A stretch of 64,000 nucleotides of DNA from Tetrapisispora phaffii CBS 4417 (taxonomy: Eukaryota; Ascomycota; Saccharomycetes; Saccharomycetales; Saccharomycetaceae), in assembly GCF_000236905.1 (NCBI RefSeq), contig NC_016529.1, positions 496,001-560,000 on the forward strand. The letters run 5' to 3'. The translations under genes were made by a program, and so were the position numbers. Positions 8,698 through 18,883 of the stretch are shown piece by piece. How positions within the stretch are numbered: position 1 is the first letter of the stretch; each line of letters starts with the position of its first letter. Under the pieces are notes generated by a model. That model was not told the origin of the DNA and ran no database searches. It saw only the letters and a program-made list of their open reading frames with translations.

Positions 8698-9068
8698 TTC
8701 TCTTCAGTAAACTCTCCTCGAGCTTAATACCCAGTCCTTCCATCACAGCTTTGTAATATTATATACTCTAATTCATCGGCATCATTATTAATGCTGTTGA
8801 ACATAAATAACATTCTATTCAATCTTTTTAACAAAAACCGTTTCAGTTTGAATTTATCTTTAATTTTGCTCATCGCTTATAATATCAAATATGATAATTG
8901 AATGTAGTTCCTTGACATAGATAGAAAGTATATATAAGATATAAAGATATGTTTATAAAGAAAGCTAGTTAGTTGTATATATGCTCCCGGGTTTCGGGAG
9001 GTAATTATTATTTTGAGACATCAACTAAGATATACTCATCATCTTGTCTTTCATGCAATTGATTGAGA
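8698..9068. other. Intergenic MAD1-LCL3 with a GC hairpin
   Basis: Mostly AT-rich, except for a perfect hairpin CTCCCG (8984-8989), loop GGTTT, CGGGAG (8995-9000), about 70 bp before the LCL3 ATG. It may be a promoter element or a 5'-leader structure. Confidence 0.55.
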
Positions 9069-9926
9069 ATGAGTGATAGTTCAAATCATAAGAAAAGTTC
9101 ATTATGGAATGATCAAAAATATTCAGTCATTACACTTTCCTGTTTAATATCAGGTTCGACATTTGGTGCATATTTCTGTTATAACAGGTATCTACGACAA
9201 ATATCTAAGGCTACTGATATCCCAATTGGAATATTTAGGAAAAGGTGGCTTTATGGGAAAGTAACAGCTGTTGGTGATGGGGATAATTTCCATTTCTATC
9301 ATACACCTGGTGGGGTTCTTGGTGGATGGGGATGGATAAGACGTGTCCCAAAGAGCCCCATTAATGACAGTATGAACAATGATAAATATATATCAACTGG
9401 CAAGAAAACTAAGAGCAAAAGTGTTGTTTCACCGAAATCATTTTTTTCTAGAAGTATTCTTAACTTTAAGAAAAAGTCTTACTCTTCCAATTCAATTATG
9501 CAATTGAAAGTGCCATATAAGAATTTAAGAAATCTTCCCACAATACCTGTCAGAATATATGCTGTCGACGCCCCAGAGAGGGCTCATTTCGGTGGAGTCA
9601 CTCAACCGTTTGGTGACGAAGCTTTAGTTTGGCTAAGTTACAAACTGTTAGGCAGATACATTTGGATGAAACCGTTATCTGTTGATCAGTACAATAGATG
9701 TGTGGCTAAAGTAGTCTATTGGACCTGGTTGGGATGGAGAAACATAAGTCTTGAAATGATTAAAGAGGGTTTAGCTGTAGTTTATGAAGGTAAAACAACT
9801 GCTGAATTTGATGGAGAAGAAATGAAATTCAGGTTTTATGAACGTAGAGCAAAGTTGAAGAAGAAGGGTTTATGGGTTCAGAGACGAGTTGTGTCACCAG
9901 GAGAATACAAAAAAAGCATGAAATAA
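9069..9926 (+). CDS. LCL3: Mitochondrial membrane-anchored staphylococcal-type nuclease Lcl3
   Basis: 285 residues from the ATG at 9069 (the frame opens at a TTG two codons earlier). One membrane segment at ~20-40 (VITLSCLISGSTFGAYF) is followed by an SNase-like domain: WLYGKVTAVGDGDNFHFYH, then VRIYAVDAPERAHFG and DQYNRCVAKV, which supply the Arg/Glu/Arg set of thermonuclease active sites. A lysine- and serine-rich insertion (~100-145) splits the domain. S. cerevisiae Lcl3 (YGL085W, about 274 aa) is a mitochondrial protein of poorly defined role linked to lifespan. Order MAD1-LCL3-GUP1 is conserved. Confidence 0.92.
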   Translation: MSDSSNHKKSSLWNDQKYSVITLSCLISGSTFGAYFCYNRYLRQISKATDIPIGIFRKRWLYGKVTAVGDGDNFHFYHTPGGVLGGWGWIRRVPKSPINDSMNNDKYISTGKKTKSKSVVSPKSFFSRSILNFKKKSYSSNSIMQLKVPYKNLRNLPTIPVRIYAVDAPERAHFGGVTQPFGDEALVWLSYKLLGRYIWMKPLSVDQYNRCVAKVVYWTWLGWRNISLEMIKEGLAVVYEGKTTAEFDGEEMKFRFYERRAKLKKKGLWVQRRVVSPGEYKKSMK

Positions 9927-10064
9927 GTTTCGATTCAGTACTATTTTTTATATAAACATTCATATTTGCATCTTGGTCACAAATTTTACATTATATATTC
10001 ATAATAAATTTGCATTGATTAGAAAAAACATAGTTTACTTAGTTTCTTTCTTGAACTATATATT

Positions 10065-11852
10065 TTAACATTTAACAAAAATACCAGCTCTCTTTTCAGC
10101 TTCTCTCTGTTCAAACATTAGTTGGACTGCGATGAATAGACATCCACTTGCAGTTATAAAAAATGCTAATCCAGACAAAGAGCCAAAAATATCATTCAGA
10201 AATAACTTTGTACCGTCCGCTCCCAAACAGAATCCAAATAAGTTTGCAATCATCATCATCCAAATATTAATCACGGCACCTACTGCACATATATGTCTGT
10301 ACCATCTCGAGCTCTGGTATTTAGAAAAGTATCTAGTTAGAAATAATTCTGGTAATAAAAATAATACGATCAACCAACCCCATAGTAGCAACTTCAATTG
10401 TATATCATGCCAAATTGCAACAAAAGAAAAAACTGTTAAAGTTGTCAGTATTCTATTATTTGATCCTCCTAATGGGATGTAGATATAATGAACAACCCAT
10501 TTGTTGTAACTTCTGTGCCATGCTCTCCAAAATGCTAAGGCACTATAATTATTGTCAACACATCTGATCATATTTTCTGGCGTATCCATCCCATCAATCA
10601 TAGCCCAAAGTCTAAATAATCTCCATGGAATCATTAATTTCAGCCAAATAATATTTAGGTTTAACAAACCAATCATGGACATTTGGAATGGAGAATCACC
10701 ACCCCAAGCCTTTCTCTTTGAAACTGCTACAACGTAAGTGAAATGTAATATAGTTTCCATAGTTAGTACAGCTATGAATACTTTAATAGCATAACTGACG
10801 ATAGCTTTTTTATTAATCCATGCTGATTGATTCTTTGACTGATAAACATAATCATTAAATGTAATAATCGGACCAGCGATAAATAAGGGAGCATAGGTGA
10901 TATAAGCAAAATAATTTGCAAAACGATATTCTTCTAATGGATGAGGATATATTAATCTTTCTCTTTCAGTAGCCTGTGTTTTTTTTGTAGAGTCATTTGA
11001 AGTGTTAGTTTCTTCAATAGACGAACTTCTACTTCCGCTATTTCCTTTCAAATCGGAATATCTCTGTAGGTAATCTAAATTATAACTTAATATTCTCAAT
11101 AAAGTAAAATTGTAGAACACATCCCATCTTTCAATAATTCCCTTAAATGAAGAATCAATAGGAGATAGTATGTCTAATATTTGACCCAATGGATAATTCC
11201 AGAAGATAGAATTAAAAAATAAACTAAAGATAGCATAACTCCAAATTACAATAGTTGCAGTTTTTCTATTATTCCTTAGTAAATGCGATAATATAAATAC
11301 AACTAATACATGGCTCATCAATCGTATTGAATTAACTCCATGTAGGGCAAATATAAATATCATACCAAAAATACAATCAAATTTTATTTTATTTGTGCTT
11401 TTTAGAACAATTAATATAACTTTTTTAACTGAAGTATGAAGAATCATTAGACCAACCAATAGCATTAAATTATCTCTAAAAAACCTATACTGTGAATCAC
11501 TATTGTCAACTTTTCTGCCAAACATCCAGCCTTTCGATAATAAACCTTCAAATGCTGGATAATTTGGATTTGATTCACTGCTGGCATCCATTGCAACTTT
11601 CAACATCCAAGGAACGACGATGGCGAAGGCCACATAGTAAAGTTTAAATTCTAAAGTATTCCATAATGGCTTATTTACAACAGTGATTGTACTCTTATTC
11701 TTATTATTTTTTTTACCCTTAGCATCCTTCCTCTTACTAGCTGTGAATTCCTTCTCATCAGGATCAACCAGATTAATAGGCTCAGCTATAATACGTGAAT
11801 CTAAAGATTCAACAGAAAGAAAATATTTTAATTCCTCTAGTAGTTGATACAT
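10065..11852 (-). CDS. GUP1: MBOAT O-acyltransferase Gup1
   Basis: 595 residues from the first ATG at 11852; codons upstream to 11897 lack an ATG. Polytopic ER membrane protein of the MBOAT family with the DNNYSALAFWRAWHRSYNKW block and the proposed catalytic His in FVAIWHD. S. cerevisiae Gup1 remodels GPI anchors by adding C26 to lyso-PI and affects glycerol uptake indirectly. The Gup1 signature FGRKVDNSDSQYRFFRDN is present. The N-terminal ~60 residues are variable and lysine-rich (RKDAKGKKNNKNK). S. cerevisiae keeps two ohnologues, GUP1 (YGL084C) and GUP2 (YPL189W); the position fits either, and I use GUP1 on sequence. Confidence 0.93.
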   Translation of the reverse strand: MYQLLEELKYFLSVESLDSRIIAEPINLVDPDEKEFTASKRKDAKGKKNNKNKSTITVVNKPLWNTLEFKLYYVAFAIVVPWMLKVAMDASSESNPNYPAFEGLLSKGWMFGRKVDNSDSQYRFFRDNLMLLVGLMILHTSVKKVILIVLKSTNKIKFDCIFGMIFIFALHGVNSIRLMSHVLVVFILSHLLRNNRKTATIVIWSYAIFSLFFNSIFWNYPLGQILDILSPIDSSFKGIIERWDVFYNFTLLRILSYNLDYLQRYSDLKGNSGSRSSSIEETNTSNDSTKKTQATERERLIYPHPLEEYRFANYFAYITYAPLFIAGPIITFNDYVYQSKNQSAWINKKAIVSYAIKVFIAVLTMETILHFTYVVAVSKRKAWGGDSPFQMSMIGLLNLNIIWLKLMIPWRLFRLWAMIDGMDTPENMIRCVDNNYSALAFWRAWHRSYNKWVVHYIYIPLGGSNNRILTTLTVFSFVAIWHDIQLKLLLWGWLIVLFLLPELFLTRYFSKYQSSRWYRHICAVGAVINIWMMMIANLFGFCLGADGTKLFLNDIFGSLSGLAFFITASGCLFIAVQLMFEQREAEKRAGIFVKC

Positions 11853-12388
11853 AATTGGCAATACAATATCCCAGGCCAACACATATAATTTATCCAAACA
11901 AAAATCTGAATGTTGTCAACGAGACCCTTTGTTCGATTCGCTACAAGATTATACCTGTAAGCCGGATAAATTATTTAAACAATAAAGTCCCCACTGTAGT
12001 TTCACAAGTCTTAATTACGAACCAGTTGCTAAGTCTCCATTACTCCTATATGCTTCCGACAATTTTAATATTAAAGAATCTTTATTTTATAGAATTGAAA
12101 GTTATGGCATTGACTGTAACCATAGGATTTCGATATTTTAGTTTGGAAAAAAACAAACCATCAACTAAATTAAAATAACAATTTGATATTTTGGTGAGTT
12201 TTTAAAGATAGATATAAGAACAGTGTCTTACGTCTGAGGTTGCATTGCATCAACATTTGATTGCTGTGATTGTGAATATTCAAATTAACTAGTTATTTGG
12301 TGCATTAAAATAGTAAGCGGTTTACTTATTTACATTTGCTTGTTGTTCAAATAAATTATAGAGTTGCATTAGAGATAGTTAGCATAAG
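11853..12388. promoter_or_regulatory. Divergent GUP1/SCY1 promoter region
   Basis: AT-rich. An open frame at 11855-12178 starts with TTG, overlaps the GUP1 start and resembles no protein. No recognised factor site or RNA gene. Confidence 0.5.
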
Positions 12389-14779
12389 ATGATGTTTTGG
12401 GGCTCTAAATCTGGTATCAGTAGTAAATATAGCTTTTCGTCCTCTGCTACTTTTACATCAGAACCTTGGAGCGTATACACAGGTAGATTGAAGACTGCAA
12501 CTAGTGGCTCATCCAATTCCAAAGTGTCAATATTTATCTTTGATAAGAAACTATTTGAAAATTACCTATCCAATTATGGTATTATTAAGTCGAAAACATC
12601 TAGCAATGATAGGAAACTTCTCGAAGAGGCCTACGATATTTTGAGAAACCAAGTTAATAATCTAGCTCGTTTAAAACATCCAAATATCTTAACATTACTA
12701 GAGCCATTAGAAGAACACAGTAAAAACTTCATGTTTGTATCAGAATTTATTACAGGTACTGTGGAGACTATTTTTACTAAGAAGAATGATGAAGAGGATT
12801 TTTTAAAAGGACATGTAACGGACGAAATCGTGATTCACAGGGGTATCTTTCAATTGGTACATGCATTAGATTTTATTCATAATAGAACAAATTCTGTTCA
12901 TCTAGATATTCAACCAAAAACTATCTTCATTAATGAAAACTCCGACTGGAAGATCTCTGGGTTTGGCCATATCATGAAGTTACCTGATAATGGTAACAAT
13001 TCGACTACGGAATATGACATTCCACATTATGATCCTAGAGTTCCTGCTTTTATACATTTAGCATTGGATTACACTGCACCTGAAATAGTTTTAGATCACG
13101 CTGTATCCACAAAAAGTGATATGTTTTCGTTAGGTCTCTTGATGTATTCACTGTATTCTAAGGAGAGTTTGTTACATACAGAAAACTCGACATCTGAGTA
13201 TAAGGATGAATACATTAAATTTCAAAAGAAAGTAAGTACGATGTCGTGGGACAATGTATTTATTAAGTTACCTGCGAAGTTGAGACACTGTATCCCAATG
13301 TTGATCAACAGAGATATTTTTGCACGTTATGATAATATTACAAATTTCTTAGAGAGTGAATTCTTCCAGGATCCAATGATCAAGACATTAAATTTCTTAG
13401 ACGACCTACCAACCAAGAGTAACGAGGACAAACTTATATTCTTAGAAGGTTTAGAAGAATTATTACCACAGTTCCCAGTGACCTTACTACAAAAGAAGTT
13501 TTTAGCAGTGCTGTTAAGTTTATTAAATCAGTTATGTGCTGAAAGGAATGTTAATTCACGATGCGTTTCATTGAATTTAAGCCTTGTTATTAAGATCGGT
13601 GCTACAATTTCCCAACTATCGTTTCAAGAGAGGATACTACCCGTTTTAACTAACAAAACAAATTTCCCAGTACTATTAGCCTATGCCACTACTGGTTTGA
13701 TCGATAACTTAAATATTCTAAAGGAAAAAATTAAGTCTAATGAATACATAGAGAACATTTTGAAACCTTTGTTAACCTCGGTATTGAATGATATGGAGGG
13801 AGAGACCTCCATCGTGCCTCAAGAAAAGTTATTAATGCACGTTCCTTTAATTTTAGAGAGTATAGATTTTTTAACAGTGAAGAAATTTTTACTACCATTG
13901 ATCTCAAAATTGTTCACAAAGACCACTAGTCTAAAGATAAAAGTCATATGTGTCGAGTCGTTCGAGACTTTAATTGAAAAGAAAACCATAGACTCATACA
14001 TCTGTTGTGATGAAGTGTTGCCATTATTTAAATCGATGAAAAGTAGAGATTCGAGAATTCTGATGAAATCATTAAAATTTTTCCAGATTGTACCAAATCT
14101 AGTAGAGGATGAAAGTATATTAGTCTGTCAATTACTGCCGCTAATCTGGAGTTACTCTCTTACAGACACATTAAATTCTAGCGAATACACTGAGTTCATC
14201 AAGGTTATCAACAAGATATCTGGGGACATACAGAAAGTCCACATAGGTAAACTAGAGAAGAACACCAGCAACAGCCAGAGCAACAAGAACTTTAACAAGA
14301 TCATCGACTCTGCTGCAATGGATTCCATGGGCTTAAATAAGTCATCATCATCACTTCCGCAAGAACCAGTCATGGCCACTCCGGCAATCATTCCTGTCAA
14401 AAAGACTCCTACAAACATTCCCATTCCAGTTCACTCATCTTCACAGCCACAGCCACAAAGCAATCCATTGAAAAAGGCTCCAACTTCCACAGTGCCGTCA
14501 ACCACAACATATGGTAAACCGTCTAACACATTAGACGGGTTCAGCGATTTTGTCGGCACTCCAAGCATCACCACCCCCCCTAGCACCAGCACGCCAGTGA
14601 TGTCATTAAACAGAAAAACTGACACCACTTCCTCTGCCAAATCAACCCTCCCACCGGGCTTCTCTGTCCCCTTGCAGCCAATGAGAAGCACCTCCAAATC
14701 AGCGATGACCCCAGCAACATCGACAACTACCAGCAACAACAACACCTGGAACCCAAACAACGGCGACTCGTTGATATAA
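12389..14779 (+). CDS. SCY1: SCY1-like pseudokinase
   Basis: 796 residues (S. cerevisiae YGL083W about 804). A protein-kinase-like domain (~30-330) is degenerate: the HRD loop reads VHLDIQPKTIF and the DFG position reads SGFG, so catalysis is unlikely. HEAT-type helical repeats follow (~340-590). The tail (~630-796) is low-complexity Ser/Thr/Pro/Gln. SCYL proteins work in clathrin/COPI-related trafficking. A second ATG follows the first immediately except for no spacer (MMFWGSKSG); either could be used. Base composition of the tail is noticeably more GC-rich than the rest of the gene. Confidence 0.93.
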   Translation: MMFWGSKSGISSKYSFSSSATFTSEPWSVYTGRLKTATSGSSNSKVSIFIFDKKLFENYLSNYGIIKSKTSSNDRKLLEEAYDILRNQVNNLARLKHPNILTLLEPLEEHSKNFMFVSEFITGTVETIFTKKNDEEDFLKGHVTDEIVIHRGIFQLVHALDFIHNRTNSVHLDIQPKTIFINENSDWKISGFGHIMKLPDNGNNSTTEYDIPHYDPRVPAFIHLALDYTAPEIVLDHAVSTKSDMFSLGLLMYSLYSKESLLHTENSTSEYKDEYIKFQKKVSTMSWDNVFIKLPAKLRHCIPMLINRDIFARYDNITNFLESEFFQDPMIKTLNFLDDLPTKSNEDKLIFLEGLEELLPQFPVTLLQKKFLAVLLSLLNQLCAERNVNSRCVSLNLSLVIKIGATISQLSFQERILPVLTNKTNFPVLLAYATTGLIDNLNILKEKIKSNEYIENILKPLLTSVLNDMEGETSIVPQEKLLMHVPLILESIDFLTVKKFLLPLISKLFTKTTSLKIKVICVESFETLIEKKTIDSYICCDEVLPLFKSMKSRDSRILMKSLKFFQIVPNLVEDESILVCQLLPLIWSYSLTDTLNSSEYTEFIKVINKISGDIQKVHIGKLEKNTSNSQSNKNFNKIIDSAAMDSMGLNKSSSSLPQEPVMATPAIIPVKKTPTNIPIPVHSSSQPQPQSNPLKKAPTSTVPSTTTYGKPSNTLDGFSDFVGTPSITTPPSTSTPVMSLNRKTDTTSSAKSTLPPGFSVPLQPMRSTSKSAMTPATSTTTSNNNTWNPNNGDSLI

Positions 14780-15156
14780 TAACTCCTACAGAAAAGCACA
14801 TATAACACTAAATACGTCTCTGTAGAAACAATACCATAACACATTCCACAATTGATGAACTTCTTAACTATCCTCTTCTCTAATCAGCAGACTGTATGCA
14901 CTGTTTGCTTATTCAGCACTGTTAAAAAGGCTTGGCGCTCGAGGCGTTTTGACAAAACTTCCAGATCTCGAAGTATCTGCAATTTGCACCCCAATTCTAA
15001 AAGAGGCAGATATTATGTTGTTCTCTGTCTGTAAAAACTTACTTGGTATATAAGGTGAAGGGTTGTGTGTATTCTTTGTTCAGGTCAGTTCTATTTGCTT
15101 CCGCTATCGTAACAACGCAATACATCCCATTGCAACCTAAGGTACGGTGAACCGAG
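14780..15156. other. Intergenic SCY1 to the next gene
   Basis: Promoter of the following gene and 3' end of SCY1. Moderately AT-rich; no tRNA B box, no recognisable ORF. Confidence 0.5.
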
Positions 15157-17046
15157 ATGAGGATTGATTTTAGCTTTAATACACTGGCGGTTACAATAAC
15201 ATGCACGGCTATATTGCTGTTGGTGAGTTTTTCTATGGTTCTGATGCCACCGTCTGTGGATAGCATGGTCAGAGGTCCTGTGAGAGTGCCTTCAGACGAG
15301 ATTACTTGGCAGAACTACAGAGACTATGTGGTAGATGTCGACTTTGTTAATAGCACGCACATCTTCAATTCCATTTACGCTGTGCTAAGACAAGGTCCAG
15401 CAGATATACATCCTCTAGGTGTTTCGTATTTTCCTGCTGTGATCCCAAAGGGCACATTGTTGTACAGAGCAGGGAAGAAAGAGGTCCCTGGGTCATTCGA
15501 GTGGCTTGCAATGGATCATGAGTTTTCTTATAGTTTTGGTTCTAGATACTCGTCGTATGGTAGGAAATCCCTGAAAATTAGATCCAGAAAACCTTCATCA
15601 AAGACAGGAGCAGGAGCAGGGCTAGGAGCCGGTAACTCGCCAACTGGGGGGCCTTCTCCGAATGGCCCTTCAGCTTTGAAGGCGGCAACGCATATGATGA
15701 CATTTAGAGCGACAAGAGATATGAATAAATTTATCTATTTGGATGGTGCCTCGGCTGCTAAAAGCACCACTGGCGAGATGGATACCCAAGAACTTCTATA
15801 TAATGTGTTGAGGAAGAAGTTCGAAGAAGCTAATCCAGGACAGAATAAGATGCCTGAAAGGGATTTTGCAGAGTACATATGTAAATGGGGTAAACCTTTA
15901 GGTTTAGATGGGTTGATTAGGGTAGAAATTGGGTTTGAGATTGTTCTTTGCGATTTCCAAAAGGATAACATTGAACTAGTTTCTAATATTCCTTTGAGAA
16001 ACCCTGCCACAGAACTTGGTTTACCAAGCCCATCTGTTATATCTGTTGAGAATGGCTGGCCCGTAGAGAATAACCAGCTGCTTGAAGATAAATTAACTGA
16101 TGAGCAAAAGAAAATCTTAGAAAAAGAGTATTACTGGCAATCGATATTAGACAACTACTCTCTGGCACGTCAATACAATTGGTTGCAAGCAGGAAATGCC
16201 CACGATCAAGGTGATAAGAGAATAAAAATTGATTACAGACACTTTGTCACCGGTATCAATAGAATACCAATGGATGTGAACCCAATGAAAAGAAGATTAT
16301 TGAATGAGCATATGACTTTTGAATTACAAAGCGATATTGTCAATGACTTAGAAGAAATATTGAAGAACGACTTTGATTATACTAAAAGTAACGACTGGCA
16401 AGAAATCTTCGATGAGTTTATTACTAAATTTTCCCCAATGCTAAAGACCATTCAGAAAATACTACACAGTGACGAGAGAACTCCCGAACAAATTGCTGTT
16501 GATGTAACTAAATACACATTGAATTTTGTCCTTAGGTTCACTCCATCTGATAAAAATTTAGCTGAGCTAGGTTACGATCGTGACTTTGCCACTTATCAAT
16601 ACGCAAGACCCCCAACTGACTTAGTTACTGAAAGTGATTTCTTGATTTGGTCTGCATATGTCAACATCGTCGATTATGTTATCGAAAAGATTTATGATGT
16701 CAACAATAAGTTGATGCCAATCGTCAAGGCCGCCGCCCAAGATGACAATAGTATCAATGGCCAGGAGACTTCTATAATCAGTTCCTGTCGTGAAGCCATT
16801 GATGAATTAATCGGAAACTTGAACTGGATTTCCTTGCACTATAAATGTGAGGAGTCTTGCGATTGGGATGAAATTTGTTTCACACCATCATGGGGGCCAG
16901 GCCCCTTGGCCGGCGGGTTCAAAGGACACCAAGACACAACTACAGTTGGTTTTGGAAAACACTTTGACGATGCTAGTGGCAGACAAGTGATTAACTACAA
17001 CCTGCAATGCATCAATATTGACACATTATTACAACAACCTCATTAA
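15157..17046 (+). CDS. Membrane-anchored protein of unknown function, widespread fungal family
   Basis: 629 residues. One N-terminal membrane segment (~12-30, AVTITCTAILLLVSF) suggests a signal anchor with most of the protein beyond the membrane. Conserved-looking blocks include IFNSIYAVLRQG, GVSYFPAVIPKGTLLYRAG, FEWLAMDHEFSYSFGSRY, KWGKPLGLDGLIRVEIGFEI with ILCDF-like VLCDF, and a C-terminal Cys/Trp motif CEESCDWDEICFTPSWGPGP. I recognise these as a large uncharacterised ascomycete family; S. cerevisiae YGR266W may be its member, but I am unsure. A Gly/Ala/Pro-rich linker (~145-175) interrupts the domain. S. cerevisiae has no gene between SCY1 and YGL082W, so this placement is lost or moved there. 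Function unknown. Confidence 0.8.
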   Translation: MRIDFSFNTLAVTITCTAILLLVSFSMVLMPPSVDSMVRGPVRVPSDEITWQNYRDYVVDVDFVNSTHIFNSIYAVLRQGPADIHPLGVSYFPAVIPKGTLLYRAGKKEVPGSFEWLAMDHEFSYSFGSRYSSYGRKSLKIRSRKPSSKTGAGAGLGAGNSPTGGPSPNGPSALKAATHMMTFRATRDMNKFIYLDGASAAKSTTGEMDTQELLYNVLRKKFEEANPGQNKMPERDFAEYICKWGKPLGLDGLIRVEIGFEIVLCDFQKDNIELVSNIPLRNPATELGLPSPSVISVENGWPVENNQLLEDKLTDEQKKILEKEYYWQSILDNYSLARQYNWLQAGNAHDQGDKRIKIDYRHFVTGINRIPMDVNPMKRRLLNEHMTFELQSDIVNDLEEILKNDFDYTKSNDWQEIFDEFITKFSPMLKTIQKILHSDERTPEQIAVDVTKYTLNFVLRFTPSDKNLAELGYDRDFATYQYARPPTDLVTESDFLIWSAYVNIVDYVIEKIYDVNNKLMPIVKAAAQDDNSINGQETSIISSCREAIDELIGNLNWISLHYKCEESCDWDEICFTPSWGPGPLAGGFKGHQDTTTVGFGKHFDDASGRQVINYNLQCINIDTLLQQPH

Positions 17047-17592
17047 TCTCAGTTATATAAATATATAAATCTGTGAACATATAAATATATGTATGTTTTT
17101 ATCTACTATTCACTGCCATACTTGCATGTTAACCGCTAATTTTTTATTAAGATATTGAAATGAATACAAGAAACCATGTACCTATCTAATAAATACCACC
17201 ATTTGCACTTTTGACCTGATCTAAAATATTACTGTCACCTGAAACCAACACCTTCATTTGTGACGTTTCCACTCGTGGTCGCAGGGTGTCAACAAAAAGT
17301 TCATTGTAAAGGGGGGTGATCGGAGGTTTTATAGAATACTCACTTCCAAAGAGTACTATTGTCTGTTCTAAAACACAAATTGGTTTATAGAGTATACTTA
17401 AGGGTTAGCAATTGCTATGTAGAGGAGATAGAAATACTGGATATTGTTTGGAAATTCAAAAGTTTGAGGAATAGACGTTTAATTCATCCAACTTTATTAT
17501 TTTCTTCAGATTTTCAATAGTGAGATTTTAGTGAGTTGATCAGTTGAACTAGTGCCACAGACACTACAAACCAATCAATTGTGTTATAAGCA
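17047..17592. other. Intergenic before MIY1
   Basis: AT-rich, with an AAAGGGGGG run near 17308-17316 that contains the stress-element core AGGGG. No gene seen. Confidence 0.5.
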
Positions 17593-18765
17593 ATGAGTGA
17601 ATTGCATTTTGAGACAAAATTGATTCATTTGAATGGTGTCCAAAATAAGATAATTCTTCAAAATGAGAATGGACCATGTGCTCTTATTGCGCTAACGAAT
17701 ATCTTACTTCTCTCTCCAAATTATAGTTATACAGCTCAGACTTTAATCGAATACGTTAATAGGTCTGAAACTGTTTTATTGTCAACTTTGATTCAGATAT
17801 TAGCAAACATTGGGATTCAATTTCCTAACGGGGACAAACTAGATATTAATCAGTTGTTACAACTTTTACCAAAATTACATAACGGATTAAACATTAACCC
17901 AAAATTCAATGGCACATTCGTAGATGGTCCAGAAATGTCCTTATTTAGACTCTATAATGTTGGAGTTGTTCATGGTTGGATGATTGATCCAGAAGTAGAC
18001 CCTGTGGCTTATCAACATGTTACAAAGTATTCTTATGAGGATGCTCAAAATGTGTTGATCCAAGCATATGACATAACCACTTCAAATTTGGATGTCGCGA
18101 ATAAAGAAGAGGTTGTTAACGATGCAGGTTACATAAAGTCATTCTTGGCTAGATCTGCAACACAGTTAACAAATTATGGATTGGAGTATTTGAAATCCAT
18201 AATAATGGAAAGATCGTTTGTGATTTTTTTCAGAAACGATCACTTCAGTACTCTTTACAAATTAAACAATGAACTATACACTTTAGTGACCGATTTAGGA
18301 TTTAAAAATCAAAAGGATATCGTTTGGCAATCTCTAAAATCTGTTAATGGTTCCAATGATTTATTCTATACTGGTGATTTTATCACAAGGGTCGCAGATG
18401 AAAATAATCAATATGCTAGTAATGCTGCACTTCCAATTGGTAATGTAGAACAACACACGAGTTCAAATAATCCATTCTCTGATCCCCAGAATAATGAGAA
18501 CACTTATACGCCAAATGTGGTTAATGGTTTTGACTCTAATGCCCAACAAAATCCAATTGCGGAAACAGATGAGGATCTTGCAAGAAGATTACAAGAAGAA
18601 GAGGATGAACGATACGCTGGAAATATGCAAAGATCGTATAACCGTGAAGCTAATAACAGAACTGAACCAAGATCTACCACTGGTAATAAGGATAAGAAAG
18701 ATGACAATAAAAAACGTAAATATAAGCTAAATAAAAAAAATCCTGCATTATCATGTAATAATTAA
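17593..18765 (+). CDS. MIY1: MINDY-family K48 deubiquitinase (Miy1/YGL082W)
   Basis: 390 residues. MINDY (FAM63) catalytic domain ~5-250: Gln23 and nucleophile Cys29 in LQNENGPCALIAL, HGWMIDP, and the catalytic His in IFFRNDHFSTLYK followed by LVTDLGF. MINDY enzymes trim long K48-linked ubiquitin chains. A helix DEDLARRLQEEEDERYA (~325-341) looks like a MIU/UIM ubiquitin-binding element. The tail is highly basic (KKDDNKKRKYKLNKK). The S. cerevisiae pair is MIY1 (YPL191C) and YGL082W; this single gene is the common counterpart. The C-terminus ends SCNN, with the Cys one residue too close to the end for a CAAX box. Confidence 0.93.
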   Translation: MSELHFETKLIHLNGVQNKIILQNENGPCALIALTNILLLSPNYSYTAQTLIEYVNRSETVLLSTLIQILANIGIQFPNGDKLDINQLLQLLPKLHNGLNINPKFNGTFVDGPEMSLFRLYNVGVVHGWMIDPEVDPVAYQHVTKYSYEDAQNVLIQAYDITTSNLDVANKEEVVNDAGYIKSFLARSATQLTNYGLEYLKSIIMERSFVIFFRNDHFSTLYKLNNELYTLVTDLGFKNQKDIVWQSLKSVNGSNDLFYTGDFITRVADENNQYASNAALPIGNVEQHTSSNNPFSDPQNNENTYTPNVVNGFDSNAQQNPIAETDEDLARRLQEEEDERYAGNMQRSYNREANNRTEPRSTTGNKDKKDDNKKRKYKLNKKNPALSCNN

Positions 18766-18883
18766 GAGAATCAACTTCTGTGTAAACACATTTATCTTGT
18801 ATAAAGCTAAAAAAAAATGCAATGCCAATTTTATCTCGTAATTTTACAAAGTATGCAATTTCTATCATTAACACTATGTAACG

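Noticed and set aside
11855..12178. 107-codon plus-strand frame between GUP1 and SCY1, considered as COA2
   Set aside because: It starts with TTG inside the GUP1 coding end and has no recognisable Coa2 features.
14852..15034. 60-codon frame and possible tRNA in the SCY1 downstream region
   Set aside because: No B box (GGTTCGANTCC), no cloverleaf pairing and no gene-like start context.
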